Assembly (NCBI GenBank): GCA_017405445.1 | Contig: JAFRAK010000011.1 | Coordinates: 29,768 to 93,767, forward strand | Source: Bacilli bacterium | GTDB taxonomy: Bacteria > Bacillota_I > Bacilli_A > RF39 > UBA660 | DNA length: 64,000 nt | Reading direction: 5' to 3' | Shown here: piece after piece, positions 43,372 to 51,547 of the stretch | How the letters are laid out: every line of letters begins with the position of its first letter | How positions within the stretch are numbered: position 1 is the stretch's first letter | The notes under the pieces: model-generated | What the model was told of the DNA's origin: nothing | Database searches by the model: none | The model's input: only the letters and a program-made list of their open reading frames with translations | Translations under genes and position numbers: made by a program

Positions 43372-44080
43372 AATTATCTATAATGTAAGTATGATTATTA
43401 GTAGCTCCTTTATAATATGCGAAAACTCTAAGTTTATAAGTACCTTCGCTTTCTATATTATATTCAGAAATATCTGGAACATATTTTTCGTTTATATAAT
43501 ATTCTACAGATATATTTTCAAGTTCAGAATTAGAAACAGGTTTTCCGTCAATATAAAAATGTAATGATACTGTTATTTTTCCACTTACAATAGAAGCTTC
43601 ACATTCAAAATCAAATGGAATAATATAAGGCTTTCTATTAAGTTCATCATCTAAAGAATATTCTTCTTCATATCCAAGACCTTGATTTTGTTTATATAAA
43701 ATTTCATCATCAATCCAAAATCTAGGTCTATCGTTACAACTAACAAAAGCTTTAAGTATTCCATTTTCATCAACAGGAAATACAAATCCTGTAAAATTAT
43801 ATTTTCCTTTATATATTTGATTTATTTTAGCTTTAATATAATTAATAATAAGTTCTGCTTTTTTAGTCTGACCTATATGTCTTGCAGCAACTGCAGCATT
43901 AAACATATTAAAACATTCAATAACACCACTATTTCTATCAGAACATGAAGCTTTACAATCTTTAAGCATATCTTCACCATAATCAGCAAGCATTGCTAAT
44001 ATACGATGATAAACACATACATATTCAGCAGGAATAGTAATATAAATATATTCAGGAGTTATTTCTTTTCTGTTGCTCAT
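43355..44080 (-). CDS. Structural protein with C-terminal Ig-like domain (241 aa)
   Basis: The first 110 residues are helical with a Cys/Asp-rich patch (EDMLKDCKASCSDRNSGVIE). The last 80 residues form alternating beta strands ending with EGTYKLRVFAYYKGATNNHT, which resembles an Ig/BACON-like carbohydrate-adhesion fold frequent in Bacteroidales phages. The helical part may attach to the virion and the Ig-like part be displayed. ATGA overlap with the upstream 78-residue gene. Fold call is by eye only. Confidence 0.6.
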   Translation of the reverse strand: MSNRKEITPEYIYITIPAEYVCVYHRILAMLADYGEDMLKDCKASCSDRNSGVIECFNMFNAAVAARHIGQTKKAELIINYIKAKINQIYKGKYNFTGFVFPVDENGILKAFVSCNDRPRFWIDDEILYKQNQGLGYEEEYSLDDELNRKPYIIPFDFECEASIVSGKITVSLHFYIDGKPVSNSELENISVEYYINEKYVPDISEYNIESEGTYKLRVFAYYKGATNNHTYIIDNYETTS

Positions 44081-44313
44081 AACATCATAATTTTATTATA
44101 TAAGTTTTCAAGATTATTATGCTGTTCAACAGAAAGCACATCAATATTCTCTATAGCATCAATCATAATACAACTCCAAGATAATTTATTAAGTTTATTT
44201 TTATTTAAATTGTATCCTTCATTAACTAATGCTACACATACATCAACTATGCTAGACACTCTAGTATTTAGAGTATCTAGCATAGCTTGTTTATTTTCGG
44301 CATTGTATAACAT
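44077..44313 (-). CDS. Small helical protein (78 aa)
   Basis: Helical throughout, with LYNAENKQAMLDTLNTRVSS at the start and VEQHNNLENLYNKIMML at the end. No signal or membrane helix. It is linked by an ATGA overlap to the Ig-like protein and lies five bases from the membrane-anchored 207-residue gene, suggesting joint function in fibre assembly or attachment. Not recognised. Confidence 0.6.
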   Translation of the reverse strand: MLYNAENKQAMLDTLNTRVSSIVDVCVALVNEGYNLNKNKLNKLSWSCIMIDAIENIDVLSVEQHNNLENLYNKIMML

Positions 44314-44318
44314 AAACC

Positions 44319-44942
44319 TTATGTATTAAATGTCTTATTGTTAATGTAAGTTGAATAATCACCTATATAGATTAGCAATCTATTATTAAGTTGATTTATC
44401 CTAGCAATAGCATCTTGTCCATCATAAACAATAGCTATCGTATTGCTGGTAACTTCTTTAATCCACTCTTCTTTTAATCTACTAGCAACATTTACTTCGT
44501 TTATTTCATAAGATGAAAGAATAGAATAAAGTTTATAATATTCTGTACTAACTAATTTAGTTATATTATCAGTAATAAAATCTTTGTTCTTTTCAATGTT
44601 ATTATGAGCAATTATATTTTCACATTCTTGACTTATACGACTTGCAAAGTTTCTAAATGCTAAATCAATTACTGTCTTACATTTATGAGTTTCTTTTCTT
44701 TCAGCTTCTTTAAAAGTTTTATCTAATACTGCATTAAGTTTAACTATATTTTCAGTCATTTCTTTCATAGCTTTACTCATTTCTAAAAGAGGTTTAGTTT
44801 TACTTTTAGATTTGAAATAGCTAATAAGATTAACTATCAATGTGTAAAGAATGAAAACACAACTTGAAATAGCTACAGTGTAATAAGAAGAATTACGAAC
44901 ACTTTCATTAACGATTTCATTTATTGTCTGAAAGTCATTCAT
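44319..44942 (-). CDS. Membrane-anchored coiled-coil protein (207 aa)
   Basis: A hydrophobic helix at about residues 21-41 (YTVAISSCVFILYTLIVNLI) with a short N-terminal tail, then Lys-rich and coiled-coil segments (LLEMSKAMKEMTENIVKLNA, then NIEKNKDFITDNITKLVSTE). One membrane helix plus a long helical cytoplasmic or periplasmic domain. It begins right after a terminator, so it may be read by readthrough. I do not recognise a family. It could help with lysis or be a host-membrane factor; being in the fibre region is no strong clue. Confidence 0.6.
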   Translation of the reverse strand: MNDFQTINEIVNESVRNSSYYTVAISSCVFILYTLIVNLISYFKSKSKTKPLLEMSKAMKEMTENIVKLNAVLDKTFKEAERKETHKCKTVIDLAFRNFASRISQECENIIAHNNIEKNKDFITDNITKLVSTEYYKLYSILSSYEINEVNVASRLKEEWIKEVTSNTIAIVYDGQDAIARINQLNNRLLIYIGDYSTYINNKTFNT

Positions 44943-44956
44943 AAGTTAAAAAGTTT

Positions 44957-44990
44957 GTCCATCAACTCCCCTGTAGAGAATATGATGGAC
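44957..44990 (-). terminator. Terminator hairpin with a G-rich element as its loop
   Basis: GTCCATCA and TGATGGAC form a perfect 8-bp stem; the 18-base loop is a copy of the dispersed element (ACTCCCCTGTAGAGAATA). On the minus strand the hairpin is followed by AAACTTTTTAAC. It lies 9 bases past the stop of the 359-residue gene. Confidence 0.8.
44964..44981 (-). repeat. Dispersed G-rich element, copy 16 (loop of a terminator)
   Basis: AACTCCCCTGTAGAGAAT on plus, with one core change. It makes up the loop of the hairpin 44957-44990. Confidence 0.75.
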
Positions 44991-44998
44991 ATTACTAC

Positions 44999-46078
44999 TT
45001 ATTCTCCATTAAGAGCACTGTCTTTAACCATATCTGTAACAACTGACTGAGCAATATTTGCTGCAGCTACGTAGTTAACATTGTCTAGATACCTTCCAGT
45101 AGGAAGAATTCCAGCAAGAATATCGGTTACACTATAGTTGGGACTAGAACCACTACGACTAACAGGAACTGCAATATAAACATACTGCCAAACTCTTTCG
45201 TCAACCTGTTTACCTGCTTTACGTCCAGTTGCAAAATGCAAACTATAAATAGCATAGCCAACAGACGAATTACCGCTATATGTATTAGAGTCAAGAGTAA
45301 AGCTTTCTACTGCTTCAGGATAACCAGGATAAATATCACGACTTTCCTGTGCAAGATAATTAAAGCCTTTACCAGCAGCACATTTGTGAGCAAGTTTCTG
45401 AACAAAATCTTTATCACCTACAGGATTAACGGCAAATGTCTCATCAACAGTAGTACCATCGCTATATGTCCAAACAGTATGTGTTGTGTTACTGTTACTA
45501 ATATCTTTAGTTTTAACTCCAAAACCATCACCAAGAGCGATAGTCCATTGTTCATCAAAAGTAGTACTAGTAATAGTAACAAGTCTGCTACCGCTAGTAT
45601 AAACTACAGTGAAATTAAGACCGTTATCAGCAAAAGCTTTAATCTGCTTATAAAGCTCCTCAAGAACAGCATTAGCTGTCTTAGTAACTCCTTCTGGAAC
45701 TCTAGTTGTAACAGTCCATGTATTTCTTTCATTAGGAACAACACCCTTCTTTACAAGCATAATTGTGTAATCTCCAGCAGCAGCATTTGCATTAGGAGCG
45801 GTAATTTCAAACTTACCATAAGTACCTTTCTTAGGCATTGCCTTTACAATTTCCAAAGTATCAATATCTACTTCAGGAATTACAAAAGCTGGCTTATTAG
45901 CACCTCTACCAAGAGCAATTCCAAAGTTCTTAGTAGCAGGAGCAGAAAGAGCAGTATCAGAATCAAGCTCAAAGAGTGTAATAGCACCTTCTTCGAGCGT
46001 AGACAAATCATTAACTTTATGGCTAGTAAGTCCTGCATCAAGGGCTTTAACACTATTTACAATTAAAAGTTGATTCAT
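44999..46078 (-). CDS. Structural protein, possible capsid auxiliary or head fibre (359 aa)
   Basis: Beta-rich with strong Ala/Thr/Val content and no Cys-rich patch except LAHKCAAGKG near residue 235. Begins MNQLLIVNSVKALDAGLTSH and has long alternating strands (PNERNTWTVTTRVPEGVTKT, TTHTVWTYSDGTTVDETF). Its G+C-rich, C-ending codon use matches the capsid gene, suggesting high copy number. It ends the capsid transcription unit before a terminator. In crAss-like phages this part of the order encodes auxiliary capsid and head fibre proteins; which one this is cannot be told here. Confidence 0.65.
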   Translation of the reverse strand: MNQLLIVNSVKALDAGLTSHKVNDLSTLEEGAITLFELDSDTALSAPATKNFGIALGRGANKPAFVIPEVDIDTLEIVKAMPKKGTYGKFEITAPNANAAAGDYTIMLVKKGVVPNERNTWTVTTRVPEGVTKTANAVLEELYKQIKAFADNGLNFTVVYTSGSRLVTITSTTFDEQWTIALGDGFGVKTKDISNSNTTHTVWTYSDGTTVDETFAVNPVGDKDFVQKLAHKCAAGKGFNYLAQESRDIYPGYPEAVESFTLDSNTYSGNSSVGYAIYSLHFATGRKAGKQVDERVWQYVYIAVPVSRSGSSPNYSVTDILAGILPTGRYLDNVNYVAAANIAQSVVTDMVKDSALNGE

Positions 46079-46093
46079 AATTTATTAATTAAT

Positions 46094-47059
46094 TTAAGAT
46101 TGATAACCCTCATTTTCTGGTCGGGCATTGTTACGAGCTATTTCTTGCTGATTAGCTTGAGCATTTTGCTGATTGGCAAATAAAGCACCTTGAACAGTAA
46201 CTCTATAAAGGTCAACAGCATGCTTAAGCATAGGAATCTGAAGTTGTTCAGGAAGGTCAGAATCTACATTACCAGAACCAAGGTCACTAAGTAATTGAAC
46301 TTTATTTGGTTTCTTAATATAAGAACAACGAATCTGATAAATTTTATTACTAGCAGCAATAGAAGCTATAGATTCATTATCTCCAAAATAAATATCAAAA
46401 GTAGTAATCTCTTGTGTTTCATTTAGATGACTTGTTCTAGCTTCTTTAGCATTTTTATAAGCTGTTAACGCAGCAGCCTTCTGAACTTCAGTACTAGAAG
46501 GATTATCCATAACAGCTTTATAAGCCAAATATGCTGTAGCAACAGCCGTATCTAAGGTTTGTTCAGCAGATTCTTCAGCTTTGTAAACAACCATGACCGG
46601 AGTTCTAAGTCTAGGAGCAAGAATCCAATCATTAAGAACATCAGCAAGAAAAGAATCGTCAATAACCCTTATAGGAAACCAACGACTTTTTTTATTTGCA
46701 TCATTAATATTTACATATCTAACAGCAAAATCTACAAAATATAAAGCATTAGTGATATTAGAGGAATCAAAACTATACTTATTATCTTCAAGATTAGAAA
46801 TAGAACTAGAAACTGAAGCATCAAGTGTTTTAACTCTATAAAGCGTTCTTAAAGCATTTATATTTGCAATTTTACTGTTATCAGTAATAACTCTGTCGTT
46901 AGTTGTGCCTATGTTAGTACGGACAATCTCATCAATAGTATCCCTAATTGATGTATTGATAAGATTGTCTATTTGTTCAGGAAGAATAGCACGAACGTTT
47001 TGTAAACCCATTTGTTGGGCATACTGCCTAAACCATACGTGCATCTCTGATATTTGCAT
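46094..47059 (-). CDS. Structural protein downstream of capsid genes (321 aa)
   Basis: Helical N-terminus (ISEMHVWFRQYAQQMGLQNV, then QIDNLINTSIRDTIDEIVRT), a beta-rich middle with VRYVNINDANKKSRWFPIRV, and a Gln/Asn-rich end (FANQQNAQANQQEIARNN). No membrane segment. It is in the block of high-expression virion genes after the major capsid protein, and its N-terminal helix resembles connector proteins. Likely a head completion or connector part; role from context only. Confidence 0.65.
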   Translation of the reverse strand: MQISEMHVWFRQYAQQMGLQNVRAILPEQIDNLINTSIRDTIDEIVRTNIGTTNDRVITDNSKIANINALRTLYRVKTLDASVSSSISNLEDNKYSFDSSNITNALYFVDFAVRYVNINDANKKSRWFPIRVIDDSFLADVLNDWILAPRLRTPVMVVYKAEESAEQTLDTAVATAYLAYKAVMDNPSSTEVQKAAALTAYKNAKEARTSHLNETQEITTFDIYFGDNESIASIAASNKIYQIRCSYIKKPNKVQLLSDLGSGNVDSDLPEQLQIPMLKHAVDLYRVTVQGALFANQQNAQANQQEIARNNARPENEGYQS

Positions 47060-47072
47060 AAGCTACAATATA

Positions 47073-48176
47073 TTACAGAAGTTTAAATTTATTCTTCAAA
47101 ACTTCAAGTACACTAGCATTGTTAGGATTATTAAGGAAAGCTACAGCTTCATTAATATTACTACCAATAAATGTACCATCTGCAGTAGAAATTTGCTGAT
47201 TATATTCCGGACGAATAAGCTCACCTCTAGCAATAAGTGCTTCAATAAAACTCTTAGTTTCAACATTCTTATCCTCAACAATATCATTAAATTTGTCAGG
47301 ATTTTCATTTGCAAACCTCATAAGAGCAGCTGTCTTATCATCTTTTGTCTTAGTAAGAGCTTCACCTACAACGCCGTTAGTAGCAATAATCATTTGGATA
47401 TAAACGGCATTACACTTAGAATCACTTGCTTCAATAGCAAGGAAATTACGCATAGCTTTACGCTTTTCGTCAATGAGTCTCTTAGCACGCTCTGCTTCTT
47501 TATTTTCATCACGAATATAAAACCTAAGAGAATAATCTGCATTAATCAAAGACAAATCTTTAGCAACTTCACGATACAGAAGACAATGACGATACATCAA
47601 ATATTCTTCAATATTTTCAGGACGTCCAAATCTATATTTAGTACCTTCAAGTTCATTCATTTCACTAACCCAGACTTTAATAGCTTCTTTAATTGCAGAA
47701 ACATTATTTCTAGCAACAGCATCGCGTCTAGCGTTAATCTTTTCTTCTTTGTCTTTAATATACAGATAATCTTTCTTATGTTCATATCTGAAAGAAATAT
47801 TCAGAGGACTACCTTTTTCATTTACATTAAACGAAATATTATTCAGATAAGCTTTAACATGAGAAGTAAACTCAGGATTAGTTGGAGAAATACCGATAAG
47901 TTCAGGGAAATAAGCCTCAACTTCACCCTTATTAGAAGAAAGAATACGACTAGAAGTAATAGAACTTCCAATAACAGTCTTTCTCGGACCTATACTAGCC
48001 TTATTAGCGTTACGATATGCTGAAAAAAGTTGAACTGGAGCAATAGTAACAGTTCTTTTATCAACATAAGGGTCATTAAGTTCGGCTTCTTTTGCTGCTG
48101 CAGCAGAATTAGCAGCTGTTTGAACTCCAGAAACATTTGCAGGGCTACCCTGTGTATTAGGTTTAAAATCAGCCAT
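47073..48176 (-). CDS. Virion structural protein, helical (367 aa)
   Basis: Starts with a flexible Ala/Ser/Asn segment (NVSGVQTAANSAAAAKEAEL), then a beta part with GPRKTVIGSSITSSRILSSN and a long helical, Lys/Glu/Arg-rich region (AERAKRLIDEKRKAMRNFLA). C-rich codon use like the capsid gene. Placed 27 bases downstream of the major capsid gene; candidates are an auxiliary capsid protein or capsid-associated factor. Family not recognised beyond crAss-like synteny. Confidence 0.65.
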   Translation of the reverse strand: MADFKPNTQGSPANVSGVQTAANSAAAAKEAELNDPYVDKRTVTIAPVQLFSAYRNANKASIGPRKTVIGSSITSSRILSSNKGEVEAYFPELIGISPTNPEFTSHVKAYLNNISFNVNEKGSPLNISFRYEHKKDYLYIKDKEEKINARRDAVARNNVSAIKEAIKVWVSEMNELEGTKYRFGRPENIEEYLMYRHCLLYREVAKDLSLINADYSLRFYIRDENKEAERAKRLIDEKRKAMRNFLAIEASDSKCNAVYIQMIIATNGVVGEALTKTKDDKTAALMRFANENPDKFNDIVEDKNVETKSFIEALIARGELIRPEYNQQISTADGTFIGSNINEAVAFLNNPNNASVLEVLKNKFKLL

Positions 48177-48203
48177 TGTTATAATCTTTTGTTTATTTAT
48201 TAA

Positions 48204-49679
48204 TTAAAGCACACACTTCAACTGCATCATCTTAGTTGAGTTGTTCACCTGTAAGCCATACGAGTTCTTAATCTCATACGAACTCTTATCAACAGTAGTA
48301 GCAATACTATTGTTAGGAACAGCACCCCAAGAAGCGGGAATAGGAGTAAGACCCTTCAGAACACCTTGATGATAAATCTGACCCTTCTGACGAACTTTAC
48401 GAATATTACGAACACCTTCATAAGTACTCATATCAAGCATAAATGCCTGGTGAGAACACATGGGAAGACCACTACGAGGATGAATATTACCATTAGCACG
48501 GTCAGTATCAGCAAGAGAACCCTTAGTCAAAAACGAAAGAGTCTTAAGAGTAATAGTATGACCATCAACAGTCTTATACTGACGGAAATACTTACCATAA
48601 GAAAGACCACCAGAAGTCTCTTCAATCATCTTGTCACCAAGAGGAGTAAGGAAACCTTCAGACTTAGCATCTTCCTTAATCATCATGTCAAAGTCTTCAA
48701 CAAAACCTTTACCACAACCAAGAACAACTTCCATGTTACCAGTATCAGTAGACTTGTCAAGAATATCACCGATAGTACGATTAAACTTATTCAAAGTAAG
48801 ACGCTCTCCATAAGTATCATAATTTGATTCACGACAAATCTCCTGCATACCAGCAGTATGAGGAATAGGATTACCGTTGTCAGGGTCAATCAGAGGAATA
48901 GTACCATCTTCAAGTCTGTTATATTCAGCAAACCAAAGACGTTCCTCATCCATAACACGAATCTGAAGGTCATGCTGTCTCATCTCTTCATTAATCCAAA
49001 GATTAGTAGTACCACCATTCTTTGTCCTAAATTCATAAGTAACAACAACATTACTCAGATTACCAGCAATTTCTTTAGAATAACGATGGAATTCGAGTTG
49101 AGAGGTCATCTTACCAGGACCCATAACATTACTTCTATTACCCTTTGAATAACTCTCAGGAATAGTAGGAGCACTAAGAGTCCAATATTTACCTACTGCA
49201 AGAAGGTCTGGGTCAATAAAGAAATTAGGATTAGGATTAGTAACCTTAAGTCTATAAAGATAACCTCCGTGAGCACCAGGACCAAGGTCTTTCATGATAC
49301 GAACTTGACTCATTCCATCAGGAGCAATAAGACCATACTGCTCGATAAACCAATGAGTAGCAAATTCAACATCAAACATAGCACCACCTTTACCAGGAGT
49401 AGTATTAGATGTGTTGAACCAAAGAACATAATCATTAAACTTAGTACGACCCATAGTCTTCCAAGTCCACTGAACAGTATCAATATCAACTACACCAATA
49501 GAACCCTGACCCTCAGTCAAGAATGTAAGCGGGAACCTATCATCATCATAACCGTAAGTATAGGTCAAGACATTGTTGATTTCCGCAGCTTTAGTAATCG
49601 CAAGATTGGCAATGGTTTCTTCATTAGAGTAACCACGGTCATCATAATTACCACGAGATACTTCTCTAAGTCTGTACAT
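48204..49679 (-). CDS. Major capsid protein, HK97 fold (crAss-like)
   Basis: A 491-residue protein starting MYRLREVSRGNYDDRGYSNE with EETIANLAITKAAEINNVLT, the beginning of crAss-like major capsid proteins, and TFLTEGQGSIGVVDIDTVQW shortly after. Length and all-over mix of helix and beta fit the HK97-fold capsid subunit that builds the icosahedral head. It is preceded by the scaffold-like gene and followed by structural genes, and its codon use is the most C/G-rich of the minus-strand genes, as expected for the most abundant protein. The N-terminus has no large prodomain, so the scaffold is separate. Confidence 0.88.
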   Translation of the reverse strand: MYRLREVSRGNYDDRGYSNEETIANLAITKAAEINNVLTYTYGYDDDRFPLTFLTEGQGSIGVVDIDTVQWTWKTMGRTKFNDYVLWFNTSNTTPGKGGAMFDVEFATHWFIEQYGLIAPDGMSQVRIMKDLGPGAHGGYLYRLKVTNPNPNFFIDPDLLAVGKYWTLSAPTIPESYSKGNRSNVMGPGKMTSQLEFHRYSKEIAGNLSNVVVTYEFRTKNGGTTNLWINEEMRQHDLQIRVMDEERLWFAEYNRLEDGTIPLIDPDNGNPIPHTAGMQEICRESNYDTYGERLTLNKFNRTIGDILDKSTDTGNMEVVLGCGKGFVEDFDMMIKEDAKSEGFLTPLGDKMIEETSGGLSYGKYFRQYKTVDGHTITLKTLSFLTKGSLADTDRANGNIHPRSGLPMCSHQAFMLDMSTYEGVRNIRKVRQKGQIYHQGVLKGLTPIPASWGAVPNNSIATTVDKSSYEIKNSYGLQVNNSTKMMQLKCVL

Positions 49680-49711
49680 AACTTTTACTTTTGTTAAACG
49701 TTAAATTTAGC

Positions 49712-51022
49712 TTAACCTAAAAGAATGTCGTCAATGTTTGCTTTACCTCCTTGCGGCTTAATGTACTTAACTGTTTTTCTAGTACTATTTACTTTAGATT
49801 TAAGTTTCAAGACACGAACTTCTTCTTCTTTAACAGCCATATCAATTAAATCTTTATAAGTACCACCAGTATACATAAGCCAAGCAGAAAGTAATTCACG
49901 ATTCATATAATCTTCTTGACTTTCATTCTCTAGGTCTTTCTGATATGCAGTAATTCTGTTACCACCAGCGTCAACTTCAGTATGCCTTGACAGATAATTA
50001 AAGAAGTCAGTTGGTGTAAGTGTTTGTTTTTGACCATTTACTTCTTTTACAAAACTTGCAGGAAGTTTATATCCAGCAATATTTCCGCTATTAATAACAT
50101 TATTAACTTGTGTCCAATATTCTGTAATCTCCTTCATTTCTTGAGCACGAGCAGCTTCAGCACGCTGTTGTATTTCAGAACGGAGATTACCGTCTTTTTC
50201 TTGAAGTGCAGAAAGTTGATTAACAGCCTCATCATAAAGACCACCGGTATCTTTAAGATATTTGATATAATTATCATTAAGAGACTTATTACCAAACTCT
50301 TTTGCAGCCATACGAATAATAGCTTCTTGCTGAGTAGCATTATCTTTATCAATTACAATTCCACTACGGTCAGGAAGTTCACCAAAACCAACAGGAGAAC
50401 CATTAACTTCTACATAGTCTTGGAATTGTTTAAGAAGAGGATTATCTGCATAAAGTTTATTAATAGCCCCTTCTTGCAGCTCTCTAGATTTAAGTTCTAA
50501 AACAGCATTTACATAAGCTTTTACTCCAGCAGCATCGTTTGTAAATTCAATTGCTTTACCTTTATCATCAGTAATTTCTACACCAAGACTTTCTTGAATA
50601 GAATTAATATCAAGAGTATTATCTTCTTCTTGTTCAAAACTATCAAGCCAATCTTTAGCTTCAGCAGCTGTCTTTACAACCTTTCCTTTGTCATCAAGAA
50701 TATCACCGTTATCTGCAACTGTATAAATAACACCGTCAACATCAAGTTTTGTTCCAGGTGTAAGCTCCCCCGTAGAAGAATTTGTATCATCATTCTTCTC
50801 TTCTGGTTTAGTGTCATCAACTACAGTTGTATCTTTTTGAGTTACTCCATCTTTTATTGCACCATCTTTACCAGTAATATCATCTGTAGATGTACCATCA
50901 AGATTAGTAACATCCTCTTTTGTACCGCCAGTATCAGCAGCACCATTTTGAGTTTTGTCAACAGGATTACCATTTACAGTTTGTCCACCTGTTCCCTCAA
51001 AATCAATATCAATTTCAGCCAT
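49712..51022 (-). CDS. Capsid scaffolding-type protein (436 aa)
   Basis: The first 100 residues are an acidic, Asp/Thr/Gly-rich disordered stretch (TGGTKEDVTNLDGTSTDD), the centre has a small beta domain (KLDVDGVIYTVADNGDILDD) and the second half is helical and charged, ending with basic residues and GGKANIDDILLG. Acidic disorder plus helices directly before the major capsid gene is the usual pattern of a scaffold that guides head assembly. The gene starts a transcription unit with its own promoter at 51070-51100. A copy of the G-rich element encodes NSSTGELTPG in the linker at about residue 83. Confidence 0.75.
   Translation of the reverse strand: MAEIDIDFEGTGGQTVNGNPVDKTQNGAADTGGTKEDVTNLDGTSTDDITGKDGAIKDGVTQKDTTVVDDTKPEEKNDDTNSSTGELTPGTKLDVDGVIYTVADNGDILDDKGKVVKTAAEAKDWLDSFEQEEDNTLDINSIQESLGVEITDDKGKAIEFTNDAAGVKAYVNAVLELKSRELQEGAINKLYADNPLLKQFQDYVEVNGSPVGFGELPDRSGIVIDKDNATQQEAIIRMAAKEFGNKSLNDNYIKYLKDTGGLYDEAVNQLSALQEKDGNLRSEIQQRAEAARAQEMKEITEYWTQVNNVINSGNIAGYKLPASFVKEVNGQKQTLTPTDFFNYLSRHTEVDAGGNRITAYQKDLENESQEDYMNRELLSAWLMYTGGTYKDLIDMAVKEEEVRVLKLKSKVNSTRKTVKYIKPQGGKANIDDILLG
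50763..50780 (-). repeat. Dispersed G-rich element, copy 17 (intragenic)
   Basis: Perfect AGCTCCCCCGTAGAAGAA on plus, encoding SSTGEL in the disordered region of the scaffold-like protein. Confidence 0.9.
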
Positions 51023-51069
51023 AACTTTAATATTAGATTTATTATTAAAACTAAGTTATTATATGTATG

Positions 51070-51100
51070 CAAATATAATAGTTTTAACTTATATATCAAA
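51070..51100 (-). promoter_or_regulatory. Bacteroidales-type promoter for the scaffold-capsid unit
   Basis: Minus strand TTTG (51097-51100), 19 bp, TATATTTG (51070-51077). Full match to TTTG-N19-TAnnTTTG, 48 bases upstream of the scaffold ATG. Confidence 0.8.
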
Positions 51101-51229
51101 ACTATTTATAACATTTTAACAAAGAATTTAAACACAATCTTCATATATAATAAAAAAGGTACGCGAGATAATTAATTAGTCCACAAGTTTTAGCATTATA
51201 ACTAATAGCAAGAATAACATTCAATAATA

Positions 51230-51247
51230 TCTTCTACGGGGGAGCTA
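51230..51247 (+). repeat. Dispersed G-rich element, copy 18 (intergenic)
   Basis: Perfect TCTTCTACGGGGGAGCTA between the terminator and the promoter of adjacent units, so outside both transcripts as I draw them. Confidence 0.9.
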
Positions 51248-51379
51248 ATTTTGATAAAACATTCTCAATTTACCGTTTTAATTTGCCTATAACACAAGTT
51301 ATATACCATATACGATTAACTAATCAACTTTAAACCAAAATACGCTCAAATTAAATAAAAATATCTATAACAAAATAAA

Positions 51380-51417
51380 AGTCTCCCGAATAGTATATTT
51401 AATACTATCAGGAGACT
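51380..51417 (-). terminator. Strong intrinsic terminator of the packaging-portal unit
   Basis: AGTCTCC...ATAGTAT pairs with ATACTAT...GGAGACT (two 7-bp stems with a small internal loop). On the minus strand it is followed by TTTTATTTTG. Confidence 0.9.
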
Positions 51418-51442
51418 GAGTAACTTGGGAATGCACTCAAGT

Positions 51443-51544
51443 TTAAGAATTAGCAAATTTAATCATTCTATCTATAGCTTCTTCACTAAGATTTAGATGT
51501 TTATCTTTAGCGTATTTTATAAGACGTTCTTTAACTTTATCCAT
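51443..51544 (-). CDS. Small helical protein (33 aa)
   Basis: ATG at 51544, TAA at 51443. Begins MDKVKERLIKYAKDKHLNLS, then an amphipathic helix ending KFANS. It starts 4 bases after the stop of the 473-residue gene and ends 26 bases before the terminator hairpin, so it is the last gene of that unit. Function unknown, but the position and codon pattern make it a real gene. Confidence 0.6.
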   Translation of the reverse strand: MDKVKERLIKYAKDKHLNLSEEAIDRMIKFANS

Positions 51545-51547
51545 AGC

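Larger units (their letters stand above)
51023..51442. other. 420-bp intergenic region
   Basis: No gene. It holds the promoter of the scaffold gene (51070-51100), one copy of the G-rich element (51230-51247) and the terminator of the upstream transcript (51380-51417). The remaining sequence is AT-rich with nothing I can assign. Confidence 0.75.

Noticed and set aside
45236..48023. Long plus-strand frames (276 codons at 45236-46066, 372 codons at 46905-48023 and several others opposite the capsid and portal genes)
   Set aside because: They are antisense to well-supported structural genes, have improbable composition (Ile/Ser/Asn/Cys-rich, no recognisable start context) and arise because the coding strand rarely has the triplets that give stops on the other strand.
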